From: Bedellia somnulentella
Lineage: Eukaryota; Arthropoda; Insecta; Lepidoptera; Bedelliidae
NCBI GenBank assembly: GCA_963576735.1
Contig: OY755181.1
Location: forward strand, 5,456,001 to 5,520,000
Length of the DNA: 64,000 bases
Direction: 5' to 3'
Position numbers and translations under genes: made by a program. Below, piece after piece: positions 20,168 to 30,641 of the stretch. The notes under the pieces were generated by a model that saw nothing but the letters and a program-made list of their open reading frames with translations, did not search any database and was not told the DNA's origin. The first letter of the stretch is position 1. Each line of letters opens with the position of its first letter.

Positions 20168-23107
20168 ATGGCTAAACCAAAGAAATTAACAAAAGAGGAA
20201 AAGTTAGCTAAAGATCGAATACGTAAAAGAAATAAATATCAGGAAATAAAAAACGATCCCGAGCTTTATAGAATCTATCAAGAAAAAGAAAAAGAAAGAT
20301 ATCAGAAAAAAAAGGAAAAGAAGATTGTTGTGAGCATAAAAGATATGTCAGCGAGAAAACAGAGAGAACAACGACGCCGTTGGAAAAAAAATTCCTTACA
20401 ATACCTTAAGAAACAAAAAGAGAAAAAACAAGTTGAACGTATTCTCGTAGAAAACACCCCACCAGAGAGTGAAAATGAAGACTTGGAGGAACAACATCCA
20501 CGAAATGAACTCCACAACATACAACAACCTGCAGATCCATTAGCACCAACTCCAATCTCAGATACAACACTGGTGCCGCGTGAGCCATCAGATGTTAGTA
20601 ATACGATACAAGTATTAAACCAAAGATTGCGACGAATGAGATACGACAATATGAAAATTAGTAAACAACTAATAAACCTTAAAAAGGAATGTGCTGTACT
20701 GCGACAAAATAAAAGGAAGGTTCTGCAGCAACCAAAAGACACAGTGGAAAAAAAAGTAGACAAAATATTGGAAGAAGTAAGAGACGAAAAAAAAGTAAAA
20801 GAAGTTAAAAAGAAGCTGATTTTCACAGAAAACATAGCAAAAGGCTTTTTTCAAAATTACAGTAGCTGTGATAAAAAAGATAAACGAAAACTTGCGCAAA
20901 GCACGATAAACAAAGGGGTAATGAAGCAACACCGAGTTCTTTCGAAATTGCCGTTCGCACTACAAAAAGTAGTTTCAAAAAGAACTAATATAAAAAAATA
21001 TACCCATAAAAAACTGCAAGTGCAGAACTTTTTCGAGGAAGATCTTAATAGTCAGATTGCTGCAGGCAGAAAAGAATATATTAAAAGAGGAGGTGTAAGA
21101 AGGCAGAAAAGATACCTCGCAGACAATTTGAAGAATCTTCATAAGAAATATTGTAAGCAGTGGGGCTATATTAGCTACTCTGTCTTTTGCAGATATCGAC
21201 CATTCTGGGTAAAGTATCCATCAAATCAAAGAGACACTTGTCAGTGTAAAATCCACGCGAACATTGAACTTCTAATCAAATCTTTAAAAAAGGCTCAAAT
21301 AATTAATGAATGCACAGCGTCTGAAGTTCTGGAGAGCCTCTGTTGCGATTCGCGAAGCGAAGTTTGCCTGGGAAGATCCTGTAGTACGTGTGTTAAAAGA
21401 GTTCTGAACTATAAAGAATTTGACGACAGTGAATGTATAACTTACTTCGAATGGATTTCTCAAAAGCAAACATATATGGCTAAAACTGGAAAGGAACTAT
21501 TTAAGAAAGTAGTAGTTAAGAAGAAAAAAGAAGATAGACCTCGAAAAGTAATAAAAAAGCTGGAGACAATACTGTACACATTCTTTAAACACCAGCGAAA
21601 CATAGTCGCACAGTACACTACCATAAAAGACTTGAAAGAAAACCTTGGAGCCAACGAAGTCATATGCCACGTTGATTTTAGTGAGAACTTCTGCCTCAAG
21701 TACCACGAGGAAATTCAAGCCTTTCATTTCGGCGGCAGTAGAGGACAAGTATCACTACACACAGGTGTAATATATTACGTGAATAAACACAAAAATAGAG
21801 CAACTAATGCATTTTGTTCTATGAGTCAATGTCTCAATCACGATGCTTCTGCTATTTGGGCTCATATTATACCGGTAATAGAGTTAGGATTTAAATTAGT
21901 TCCATCGCTAACTGCTATGCATTTTGTGTCAGACTCGCCATCTAGTCAATACCGCAACAGATTCATCTTCCATATGCTGTCAAAATTAAATGATCAATTT
22001 CCTAATCTTCGCCAAGTAACCTGGTCATATCTGGAAGCCGGACATGGTAAAGGAGCTCCTGATGGGGTTGGTGCCGTAGTAAAGAGAACTGCAGACAATT
22101 ATGTCAAATATGGAGGTGATATAAGTTCTTTCGAAGAATTTGTCGAAGTAGTACAGAAGAATGTTGAGAATGTAAATTTTTTTGTTATACCAGAAGTGGA
22201 GGTGATCAAGCAAAGATTCTCTGCAAATGTTTTAGCATTTAAAGGTACTACAAAAGTTCACCAGGCCCTATGGTCATCTGATTGTCCTTATGATGTAGTA
22301 TTACGATCACTGAGTTGTTTCTCATGTCAGGACAGCTCTGTTCCTTGTCATCACAACAAACATCTAGGATCTTTGAAGGTGTTTGATGAAATGTCTTTAC
22401 TTCGAGAACCTGCAAGTGATATACCTGGAGAAAGAAAGAGACTGGGACAGTTTCGTAAGAACCCTTTAAGGTATTCTGGAGATTATATTGAAACCAAGCC
22501 ATCTAAAATTAAAATTTTGTCCCAGACTATAATTAAGCCTTCATTTAATGCATTTGATTATCAACTGGTACAAATCAATGATGAGACAGAGAAAGAACCC
22601 CCACTATCGAACTGTTCAAGCAAATTTAGTGATGACGAAGGAATCCAATATGTGTTATGTGAAATCACCGGAAACTGGATAAAAAATAATGCACAACAAA
22701 GGGACATAACATTAGAAATAGAACCTAATAAAATCAAAATGGCCAGTCCTCAGGCTGCTTCTCAGTTTGAAATTATGGATACAGAAAATATTGAGCAGGC
22801 ACATATTAACAAATCAACATTACATAGAAAGGAAGACTCAGTAATGATCGGTTCTTGGGTAGTTGTAGAATATACAGTCAAAGAAAAGTATAAACATTAC
22901 ATAGGACAAGTCACTGACATTCAAGACAATGAATATACAGTAACATTTCTAAGACACATCAAAGATTTATCTTTTACATGGCCTGTAGAACCTGATATAG
23001 ATATTGTTGAAGGACGTCTTATCAAAGATATACTCCAGGAACCTTCAATGAACCGACGGGCACAAGTTATATTTGAAAAAATTGATGGGCGATATACTAT
23101 TGATTAA
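20168..23107 (+). CDS. Putative DDE-type transposase, 979 aa, intact
   Basis: The single ORF of the 5.2-kb element; the start follows a 5' UTR splice acceptor by 17 bp. Residues 1-100 are highly basic (KKLTKEEKLAKDR, KRNKYQEI, REQRRRWKKNS) and likely bind DNA. About 150-190 is a predicted coiled coil. A Cys-rich segment (CQCKIH; CLGRSCSTC) near 360-420 may bind zinc. The candidate RNase-H-fold core has CHVDFSENF (Asp503), VSDSPSSQYRNRF (Asp589) and YLEAGHGKGAPDGVG (Glu623, Asp632), followed by VKRTAD. A second Cys/His cluster follows (CFSCQDSSVPCHH). The C-terminus (about 893-950: SWVVVEYTVK, YIGQVTDI, YTVTFLRH) resembles a Tudor/chromo-barrel fold. I recognise similar uncharacterised insect and cnidarian proteins but know no named function. 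The catalytic assignment is inferred from spacing. No stop or frameshift is present, so the element may be young or the gene retained. Confidence 0.8.
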   Translation: MAKPKKLTKEEKLAKDRIRKRNKYQEIKNDPELYRIYQEKEKERYQKKKEKKIVVSIKDMSARKQREQRRRWKKNSLQYLKKQKEKKQVERILVENTPPESENEDLEEQHPRNELHNIQQPADPLAPTPISDTTLVPREPSDVSNTIQVLNQRLRRMRYDNMKISKQLINLKKECAVLRQNKRKVLQQPKDTVEKKVDKILEEVRDEKKVKEVKKKLIFTENIAKGFFQNYSSCDKKDKRKLAQSTINKGVMKQHRVLSKLPFALQKVVSKRTNIKKYTHKKLQVQNFFEEDLNSQIAAGRKEYIKRGGVRRQKRYLADNLKNLHKKYCKQWGYISYSVFCRYRPFWVKYPSNQRDTCQCKIHANIELLIKSLKKAQIINECTASEVLESLCCDSRSEVCLGRSCSTCVKRVLNYKEFDDSECITYFEWISQKQTYMAKTGKELFKKVVVKKKKEDRPRKVIKKLETILYTFFKHQRNIVAQYTTIKDLKENLGANEVICHVDFSENFCLKYHEEIQAFHFGGSRGQVSLHTGVIYYVNKHKNRATNAFCSMSQCLNHDASAIWAHIIPVIELGFKLVPSLTAMHFVSDSPSSQYRNRFIFHMLSKLNDQFPNLRQVTWSYLEAGHGKGAPDGVGAVVKRTADNYVKYGGDISSFEEFVEVVQKNVENVNFFVIPEVEVIKQRFSANVLAFKGTTKVHQALWSSDCPYDVVLRSLSCFSCQDSSVPCHHNKHLGSLKVFDEMSLLREPASDIPGERKRLGQFRKNPLRYSGDYIETKPSKIKILSQTIIKPSFNAFDYQLVQINDETEKEPPLSNCSSKFSDDEGIQYVLCEITGNWIKNNAQQRDITLEIEPNKIKMASPQAASQFEIMDTENIEQAHINKSTLHRKEDSVMIGSWVVVEYTVKEKYKHYIGQVTDIQDNEYTVTFLRHIKDLSFTWPVEPDIDIVEGRLIKDILQEPSMNRRAQVIFEKIDGRYTID

Positions 23108-23631
23108 TAAAATAGTTGATCTCATAATGAAACAAAATGTGATTCTTTCTTTAGATTAATTATTTTTATTTTCTTTAATTATTTACTTATTATTAAGACT
23201 TTATAAAATAATTAAACATTAAAAAGATACTCCTAGAGTTTTGAACTGTTTGTTTAAGATTTTTTTAATTTTATTACATGTAAGTGCATAATACTCAACC
23301 CTAGCCTATATCGCTTTTTAAACTTTTAAAAGGTGCAAACATTATATTTTTGTCATTTGTTCAAGAGTTTCTAAAATTGTTTTGATTAAGCAACCTACAA
23401 TTAACCTAAAATAATGTTGCTACAAAAAAATCTATTGCGTTTCTAAAATGGTGAAGTCTGAGGATTTGTATTTTTGAATGATTGACTAAGATCCAAAGAC
23501 TTTGGTTGCATTTATTTTTTAATTAATATATTTAGTTCTTTCCAACTTTTAAACATGAAACCTAATGTTCCTATAATTCTTTAATTAATATTAATAAACT
23601 TTTATGTTCCACTCGCAGTAAGTTTTTTTCC

Positions 23632-23765
23632 TTTCCATCAACAAATAGTTTTTAATTTCCATCCGATTATTTTAATTTCCATCCAATCGTACTTCATTCC
23701 CTTCCAGTGGTTATTCATTTCCATCCTGTCGTTTTCATTTCCATCCCTTACATCATTACTATCCA
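23632..23765 (+). repeat. Right subterminal ladder of TTTCCATCC at 20-21 bp spacing
   Basis: Core starts lie at about 23632, 23656, 23676, 23697, 23718, 23738 and 23757. From the second on, the steps are 20, 21, 21, 20 and about 20 bp, close to two turns of DNA, which puts the sites on one face. The motif matches the left cluster. Confidence 0.8.
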
Positions 23766-24289
23766 TACATTTATATTGTTAATACACATAATATACTACG
23801 GCAATTCAGAAATTAGTGTAATTACACGTACACAAGTCTAATTACAAAATATACATGTAATATATTAAGAAAAAATTTTTTTTTTGAAAATGGTCAAATT
23901 TGTCCGAAAAAATAGAACCACCCATAAATAAACTATAAAAATATATATTTATTAAAATAATATTTTTTTGCATAAATATTGAACTTACCAAATAAAAAAG
24001 TATCTTCATCGTAAACAATGAGAAAAAACCACTTGTAACTTAGTATAAAAATAATATAATCCAATTTAATCGCTGCTAAATGATTCCGATTTTACCGCGG
24101 TTTTTTTTTATATTTAGCGCCCGCTCCGAGTCGAACCGAGGCGGTCACTGCGACTGCCAGCCGCACGCGCGATTAGAGAAAGTTTACATTCGTATTCGAC
24201 ATACGGATCTCCTTGGTCATCATAAGGAAGTAAACCAGTCTGTCCGAACTCCGATTTTTTGGAATAAATACTTAATTAATTTTGTTTTT

Positions 24290-24537
24290 TTTACATACAT
24301 ATATATATATACTCACGGCTATAATTCCCTTGAAGGTGTAGCCAGAGCTGGGGAATAAATCCTTAGCCGCTTTTAGAAGTTGCGTGGGGAAGAGATGGTG
24401 AAATAAAGGTTATTGGTGATGGGTCTCGAACCGCATCGCCCAAATATCCCATTAAACGCCCCAATACCGTAAGTCGCCTCTTACGTACACCCACCGGACG
24501 AAATGGGGTAGTGCTATTCTAAGTCGACACTACGCAG
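24290..24537 (-). repeat. S1a SINE, full length
   Basis: Tail at 24290-24311 and head at 24537. Both borders fall in T-rich runs. The GC-rich stretch 24115-24180 just before it has no recognisable function. Confidence 0.75.
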
Positions 24538-24984
24538 CTTTTTTTTTAGATATTAATTTATCAAACACAGTATAATTAGTAAATACCATTGTAATAGTAT
24601 AATATAAGAAATATATTATAATATGTAAATACGATTGTAATATAGTAAAGCAGCCCTTGTAAATACGTAAAAAAATGTTTAATGTTATTTCTTTTCGTTT
24701 TTATTTCGTTAAGACCAAAACGGTTCTTTGACATCATTAGTTTTAGTTGTTCATCACATAACGTGGGTAGACAAGTCTTCACCCGACAATTATTCTAGGG
24801 TATAACCAGGGATGACATATTAGTCTACATGGTTTGAACAACTACCGTAAGCGGTTAATTTGTTCGGCTAACGACTCTTTTTGGTTGATATCGGCATAAG
24901 TTTAATCTTAGTTCCTGAAAAAGATTCCATAAAAAGGTCACAAACTGTTTAGTAAGTTGTTTCCTTTAATTACGCATACATCTA

Positions 24985-25890
24985 TTTTTTTTTTATTTAC
25001 CTCCGACTTTTGCATTTCGTTGTGATCGTACTCCTCCCAAACGGATCAACTCAGAACCCTGAAATTTTTAAAATTTTTGCATGGTGGTCAAGGCCCATGT
25101 CTTGATTTATGTCAATTTTGATAAAAATCGGAAGTACCACGGAGGAATAATCCCCATTAAAAAACTACAATGTTAGTTTATGGAAAAATTACGTAAACAA
25201 TGCCAGCGCGTGAAAATAGATTTTTTTCATATTCGATCGTCCCAAAGTCACGTCCGTTTGCGCTCCGTCATTTGGTGATTTTTCGAACTTTTGAACACTA
25301 ATACTAGAGTTCTAGAACATTTTTCCCAATTTTTTTTTAATTTTTTTTATATATTTTTTTGTCTCTTATCAAGGGCTTATGCTTGATCCACCATTTCGAT
25401 TACTTATTAATTGGCAATCAACAAACATTCAGGATTGATGGTGCGACGTGGAGAAATGGCACGCCTCCACAATTTTTCTTTCTTTACAAAATTGTTTAAT
25501 GATTTAACTTCGACAAAAAAAATTCATCAGCGGCAGCGTATCATTAATTTTCACAGTGGGATTACCTACAACAATAAAGGTATTTGGATTTGTGAGAATT
25601 GAGAACCAATACATTTTTGATCGAACAATACTCAACGTTTCAGCTAAATAAAAATATAAGTTGAAGAATCTAGAGCGAAGCTCCATTTACCCCCGACTTT
25701 TGCGTTTCGTTGTGATCGTACTCCTCCCAAACGGCTCAACTCAGAACCCTGAAATTTTGCATGTTTGTCAATGACTATGTCTAGATGGTTTATGTCAATT
25801 TTGATGAAAATCGGAGGAATAATGACCATTAAAAATATATAATGTTAGTATATGGAAAAATTACATAAACAATGCCAGCGCGTAAAAATA
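24985..25890. repeat. Two ~210-bp direct repeats 700 bp apart
   Basis: About 24985-25225 and 25688-25890 share CGTTGTGATCGTACTCCTCC, CAACTCAGAACCCTGAAATT and AACAATGCCAGCGCGT in the same order, with indels. The 450 bp between them has no recognised coding. These could be terminal repeats of a small element or a local duplication; I see no TG..CA ends. Confidence 0.65.
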
Positions 25891-26338
25891 GAATCTATAT
25901 TAATGATTTCGTCACGGGATACGGTAGACTCGATCGAAAACTTACCTGAATAATAATACATAAAAAAATAATGATTTTGAGTCGACAACATCTATCCGCA
26001 AAATTCGGATTGTCGAGTACACAAACTATATAGAGATTACTGGTCGAGTATTTTGCTAAATTTTAATGGTGCTGATTGCTGACAAACAAATCTTAGTCGC
26101 CATATTGACTGTCACCCGATGACATAAACGTTCCGTTTCATAATGTTTTTCAATCGTTTCGCAAAGAACAAGGAGGTTTCGATTGAGTCTACCATACTCC
26201 TTAACGAAATTATTATTATAGATACTATATACTACAGTCGTTGACGTTTCTCGATAATATTGTTTTTGCCACTTTTGTATCCGCTGTAGTGCATCACCAA
26301 ATTGTAGTGCAGACTTCCAAACTACAATAAGCCTAGCA
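25891..26338. other. No gene seen
   Basis: AT-rich sequence without a recognised repeat. Confidence 0.3.
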
Positions 26339-26781
26339 ATAGGCTATTTGACTAAGTTTTGAAAACCATCTAACGGTGTTAATTTGTTAATAAGGAGCCC
26401 TAAAAAAATTTTTTCTGTTTTCATTTTAGCTATTTTATAAAAAAATCGAAAAAGAAAATGCAATATTCAAATGTGCCGCGAAAACGCGACTTTAAGTAAT
26501 ATGGCGGCTGTAGCACAAATGACGTCAATTCCGCACTAAACACCAATGAGCGAAGCGAAACACAGTCTGTTTATGTGCAATCTACGTCACTATAGAAATA
26601 GCCAATCACGGTCATTTTTAGTCACGTGACAGTTGCATCAAAAATACTTATTTTAGAAGACGAATTATAGTGAAATAATGCAATATTTTTATCTCGCATT
26701 ATTACATATTGCTCCAAAAAAGAAATATTAAAACTAATGAAATAAAAGAAATGTATATTTATATTATAGTCAAATAGCTTA
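26339..26781. mobile_element. Possible MITE with 11-13-bp TIRs and TA flanks
   Basis: TAGGCTATTTGACTA near 26341 and TAGTCAAATAGCTTA near 26766 are inverted, flanked by TA. It contains a perfect CRE palindrome TGACGTCA (about 26520). No ORF. Confidence 0.4.
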
Positions 26782-27660
26782 TTACGCAAGCACGAACTTA
26801 GAACACGTTTGTTCGAATTCATGACTTATATCTATTATAATAAATTGCATAGCAACGCGTGTTGAGATATTTGTAGAATTAATCGTTCAACGATAAGTAA
26901 TATCTAAGAATCAGGCAATGCTCGCTTCGCTCCTTTTATTGGCATCCGACGGTCCTATGCCAACCTAGTTTTTTGATTCCATTCATCCATCCATTCCATT
27001 TCCATATACCTATTTCAAAGATTTTACCTTAAAAAGGAAGTCAAAGATTAGTTCAATAAGATTAACAAAAGAGTATAAAAAAGTATGTGAGCGAAGCGGA
27101 TGGAAAGTGCGTGACGTCAGCGTTATCTGATTGTATTGTAGTAATGTTCATTGGACTGATCAGTCAAGGTTGACGACAGATCTCGAGTTATAGAGTACGC
27201 ATGTTGTTTGAGAATTGTTACAATTAAATAATGAATCATCGGATTTTAATAAAAGCTTTAGCTAATTAATGAGGATTATTTTACGTAAAAACTTCATAAG
27301 AAAATAAACAAAGAGAAAATAAAACTGTTCACGTTTTAGTTTGTTTGCTGCCGATCGCGACGTGCCTAGAGCTGAAAATAGCATATGAAAATGGGAGTGT
27401 TTTGGTTAATTTTCAATTTTTCCTTGTATAGTTCATACTAAGTTGTTTTTTCATAAATAACATGGTTTCATTAAGTTTATTTTATTTGTATTGCACCGCA
27501 GCATTACTATTTCGTTTTCCCTTACATGTATACCTTTTTACATATAAACGCATTGATAATTTCATTTAAACCGATCATTTATATACCCTTTGAATTGGTT
27601 ATACATTATTTTTGACGGGATACCATTTTATAAAATGATGAGTGCCAGTGGCAAGCACAA
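26782..27660. other. Gene-free block
   Basis: Nothing coding was recognised. A second TGACGTCA lies at about 27113. Confidence 0.3.
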
Positions 27661-27663
27661 ATA

Positions 27664-27831
27664 ATACTCGTTACAGAAGCAAAAGAGCACGACATGTCGA
27701 TGCGGACAATTAAAAATACAAAAATGGGTATTCAAAGTACTTTTAATATACTCGTTACAGAAGCAAAAGAGCACGATATGTCGATGCGGACAATTAAAGA
27801 TACGAAAATGGGTATTCAAAGTACTTTTGAT
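27664..27831 (+). repeat. 84-bp unit repeated twice in tandem
   Basis: ATACTCGTTACAGAAGCAAA starts at 27664 and again at 27748, and the two units differ at only a few positions. The period is a multiple of three and the plus frame stays open across both (TEAKEHDMSMRTIK twice), but no protein family is evident. Confidence 0.7.
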
Positions 27832-28225
27832 ATGAAAATTATTACTAACTCTATTAGTCCCCTTTGGGGCCGGAAGAGACTTTGGCGTGGCCACTTTTTG
27901 CAACTCTACTTGATGTTTCGAGTTCGATTTGCATGTCAAACATTTAATGTGAATGTAGAATGTATTTTTTTTATATCATTTGTTTACTCGTTGTTCACAA
28001 AACACGCGTAAAAAGCGGATATATAATTCGAAATATTCTATTAGAGATATTCAAATCAGATTAGCTACTACTATGAATAAATGGTAGTGAATAATATTGA
28101 TATTTAATTAGTTCCAATTATATTGTTAGTAGCAGTTCCTAGTTTAAAGGTTTAGTTAAAGTTTAAGGTACAATGTAGTACAGTTGTTACTGTTTACAAT
28201 GTTCAGCCTTGGTGGCAAGGAGATA

Positions 28226-28721
28226 AAGCGGCCAGTACACAATGGCGGACGATGGCCCACTGCTCGCCATCGCCACTGTGTACAGGGGGCAATGGTGCAT
28301 GATGGCGGACAATTGCCGATCGTGGCGCGCAATGGCGCGCAATGGCGAAGTTGTCGGTTTTTTGGGCACACTTCAAAGGAATCGTGGCGTAGCATGGCCG
28401 GTGGTGTTTCCACAATGGGCCATTGTTTAGTTCGTCACCGACCGCTCATAGATACTTATACTGTTTTGGAATATTTTATTGCAAATTGTATTTATAATCA
28501 CTATATGACGTAAAAATAACATAAATAGCGCCATAAATAAAATAAATTACATACATAATAATAAATAAATAGCTGCAACCATAATTACTTCGACGTCCGT
28601 CGCAAGTGGATTGCCAGGCAGTAATGAGCAATGGGCCATTGTGTGAACACCAATTGATCGTGGCCTACAATTGCCAATTGCGAAGCGTGGCCCATCGTGG
28701 GCCATTGTGTACTGGCCGCTT
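28226..28721. mobile_element. GC-rich MITE with AAGCGGCC termini, TA target site
   Basis: AAGCGGCCAGTACACAATGG (28226) and its complement ending at 28721 are terminal inverted repeats with TA outside each (28224-28225, 28722-28723). Inside, CAATGGC/GGCCATTGT motifs recur in both orientations on both flanks, around an AT-rich core. The small open frames here come from this structure. Confidence 0.75.
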
Positions 28722-28757
28722 TAGCCGCAAGCCAATCACGCACAATTTAGTAGTAGG

Positions 28758-28993
28758 TCCTATGCTTACAGCTTTAATCCCAAAAAGGGATTGCCAGAGC
28801 TTCCGAGTTAGAAATATTTAGCCAATAATATTAGTCCAGTTAGAAAAGAATATAAATTCAAGGATGGTTCCTCATGGATCTCCATTAACATAGTTTAACA
28901 TTCGCTAATAAAGCCCCAATCCCTGAGAAGCCTTTTACGACACCCACACGGTAAGAAATGCGCTAGTGCTTTTCTATGCCGACACTACACAAC
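28758..28993 (-). repeat. S1a SINE, diverged
   Basis: From TTACAGCTTTAATCCCAAAA to TATGCCGACACTACACAACG, with about 20% divergence from young copies. Confidence 0.65.
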
Positions 28994-29186
28994 GTTTTAC
29001 TGTGTTTTCATTATTTACGATAATATTGATTGCTTTCTTCCTATTGAATACGTTATTCATGCTTATACCAATTAAAACTCGAAAAATATTGTGAGGGCAT
29101 TATATGATAACAATTAAACTTTGTATGATTGAATTGATAAATGTATAAAATAAGAGGATGATAAAACAATTGGACACTTACGTCCG

Positions 29187-29315
29187 ATTTCTGAATTGAG
29201 TATTCAAGCTGAGAACGACTTAAGTATCGTTTTGTCTCATTCAGTTGTTAAGATTTCAATGCGACAGAACGATACTTAAGTTGTTCTCAGCTGGAATATT
29301 CAGTTCAGAAATCGG
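29187..29315. mobile_element. Foldback MITE, 53-bp arms
   Basis: CCGATTTCTGAATTGAGTAT.. at 29187 is inverted at ..TTCAGTTCAGAAATCGG ending at 29315. The arms are about 90% identical around a 23-bp loop. No coding capacity and no clear target duplication. Confidence 0.75.
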
Positions 29316-30023
29316 TTGTTATCAAACTAAATCATGTTTACTATGTATAATAAGTTTAGGGCGTCCGTCGTTCGTTCATCGTTCGTCGGTATCTTCAGCT
29401 CCAAAAATCTTGCAATCAAATTTCCCATTCGTGACGTCTATGATTAATTTATTGTTATATATTTTTTGTTTTTAGTATTACCAGACGTTTCAGAATAACA
29501 TAGGTCTGAATTCGTACCTTGAAATATCCGATCAATTCAAAATCGTAAAGGCACTCCAACATATCAACAAAGTACTAATCATATAACCTCTGAAAACCCC
29601 TAAAAAGGTTTTTTGTTGCAAAGTCAACATGCATGAATAGAGCTACCGAATTTCCGATGAAAAAATTGGTCGTATTACAAAAAATCTTTATTATTTGTGG
29701 AAGGCGAGGGTTGGCTGTATGGGGGAGGAGTTGTGATCCATCACCCGACCTGTCATGTACCATTAAGCATGCCTCGGTGGGATTATAGTTAGACGAAAAT
29801 ACACAACTGTATACATGCTTGTGTAGATGTATTACTGAATTCTAGCTGGCGACTTCCTTTGGATCAATTTCTGAAACAGCCTTTTGCCTCTATATTATCA
29901 TTTTATGCGGACGGGCAGTCTCAGACTAAGTGTATGTTAATGTTAAAATTTATATGGACAGTACGAATCCAATCATTAATTTTGTTTATATTTATAGAGT
30001 ACGGTTTAAACTCTTATACTACA
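29316..30023. other. No gene seen
   Basis: No protein motif or repeat was recognised in this AT-rich block. Confidence 0.3.
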
Positions 30024-30240
30024 TACATATACTCACAGTCATAAATCCTAAAAAGGCCTGAAAAGCCAGAATTCAGAGCTAGAAACTCCTAAGCCGCATT
30101 TGAAAGTTGATAGGGGACAAAATGAAGGTAGAAAAATAGTATTGTTGGTACCTTAAAAAAGCCCCATACCCTTAGTCGCTTCTTACAAAACCCGTGGGTA
30201 AAAAAGGGTAGTTACATTCTAAGCCTGCACTACACGGCAA
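30024..30240 (-). repeat. S1b SINE
   Basis: Tail (ACATACATATACTCACAGTC) at the left and head GCCTGCACTACACGGC (b type) at the right, with about 25 bp missing from the middle. Confidence 0.7.
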
Positions 30241-30641
30241 TACTAGATAGTATTAATAGTTTGAAACGCTCAGCTTTTGAAGTAAAGTTGTGATGTTGGA
30301 TGACAACTTAAATAACGACTAAAAGTTACAGATTTATATGATGTGGTTATTGATTCATTGCAAAGTTTAAAAGCCGCAATCAAAATCTGACAAAATAGGG
30401 TGCGCCCTTTTTACTATATTAAATTGACTGTTAAACAACCCCTTTGACTTAGGGGTGTCGTCGGTTCAAATACATTAAAGCTATGGTTTAAGTTATTAGG
30501 AGTTTAAATACTTGAACATTTTATAGGGTGAGATAAAATCTACAATTTACATAGATATGATATTTATTAATTTAAACATCTGATTTCACCTTTTACTTGT
30601 TAGATAGAAATGCAATCTTGTTATATGGTCTCGTTAAAGAT

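Larger units (their letters stand above)
18729..23923 (+). mobile_element. 5.2-kb TIR DNA transposon, apparently intact
   Basis: The left end GGGTGATTCTATTTTTTCGG (18729-18748) and right end CCGAAAAAATAGAACCACCC (23904-23923) are inverted repeats with one mismatch in 20. Inside both ends lie many copies of CATTTCCATCC: left at about 18911, 19108, 19297, 19454, 19470 and 19479 with inverted copies at 19501-19534; right in a 20-21-bp ladder at 23632-23765. Between them are a promoter, a spliced leader and one long ORF. I found no exact target-site duplication; the flanks are ..AAATCA and ATAAAT... Two later insertions (S1 and an antisense ORF fragment) sit in the leader intron. The superfamily is uncertain. 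Sola- or Kolobok-like groups are possible, but I cannot decide without a search. Confidence 0.8.

Noticed and set aside
20302..20835. 177-codon open frame on the minus strand
   Set aside because: It is the antisense shadow of the lysine/glutamate-rich start of the 979-codon ORF and has low-complexity Phe/Ser composition.
28156..28513. Several overlapping open frames in both strands
   Set aside because: They arise from the GC-rich word repeats of the 28226-28721 MITE and have no protein family.
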